In this document: positions 13,051-13,076 of the stretch, one piece after another | Position numbering within the stretch: the first letter of the stretch is position 1 | How the letters are laid out: the number at the start of each line of letters is the position of its first letter | Source of the DNA: an uncultured Blautia sp. | Lineage (GTDB): Bacteria; Bacillota; Clostridia; Lachnospirales; Lachnospiraceae | Assembly (NCBI GenBank): GCA_900553515.1 | Contig: USDN01000073.1 | Span: 1-13,076, forward strand | Direction of reading: 5' to 3' | Length of the DNA stretch: 13,076 bases | Notes under the pieces: generated by a model | Databases searched by the model: none | Seen by the model: only the letters and a program-made list of their open reading frames with translations | What the model was told of the DNA's origin: nothing | Position numbers and translations under genes: made by a program

Positions 13051-13076
13051 CCGCCAAAAACATGAGTAAGTAGCCA

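Overview
The window looks like a chromosomal core region of a low-to-mid GC anaerobic Firmicute, most likely a gut Lachnospiraceae (Blautia/Dorea/Mediterraneibacter-like; inferred from protein style, not searched). The evidence is consensus SigA-type promoters, strong AGGAGG ribosome binding sites, TTG/GTG starts, a large Alu-domain SRP RNA, a LytTR/GHKL two-component pair, and a secreted CAP protein with Cys-rich repeats and a BspA-like leucine-rich tail.

Layout. Positions 1-172 are AT-rich and non-coding. From 173 to 7957 the protein genes are all on the minus strand. Read in the direction of transcription they are: an uncharacterised Lachnospiraceae-type protein (7957-6935), tadA (6807-6298), yqeY (6163-5726), pfkA (5128-4046), dnaX (3939-2332), ybaB (2251-1895), recR (1895-1299) and a LacI-family regulator (1264-173). 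The SRP RNA gene (about 5224-5486) lies between yqeY and pfkA on the opposite strand. This is a rearranged version of the Bacillus order tadA - SRP RNA - dnaX - ybaB - recR, with yqeY and pfkA added and the SRP RNA inverted. Near-consensus promoters are visible for tadA, the SRP RNA, pfkA and ybaB-recR.

From 8149 onward there is a tRNA-Pro(CGG) gene with a perfect promoter and terminator, then a secreted CAP/SCP-domain protein (8503-10314). A two-gene minus-strand biotin operon follows (bioY and a DUF1284 protein), preceded by a clear BirA operator. Divergent from it is a LytTR response regulator with a short GHKL kinase that has no membrane sensor part (11517-12898). The last 120 bases hold a terminator and a large palindromic element.

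How the genes relate: most are housekeeping functions, namely replication and recombination (dnaX, ybaB, recR), translation and secretion (tadA, yqeY, SRP RNA, tRNA-Pro), glycolysis (pfkA) and vitamin uptake (bioY). I see no phage, CRISPR, transposon or defence system. The points worth a second look are regulatory architecture (opposed promoters sharing one -35, a hairpin at the 5' end of the tadA mRNA, a terminator-like hairpin just before dnaX), the sensorless kinase, the unusual PFK active-site signature, the unassigned two-domain protein and the terminal palindrome.
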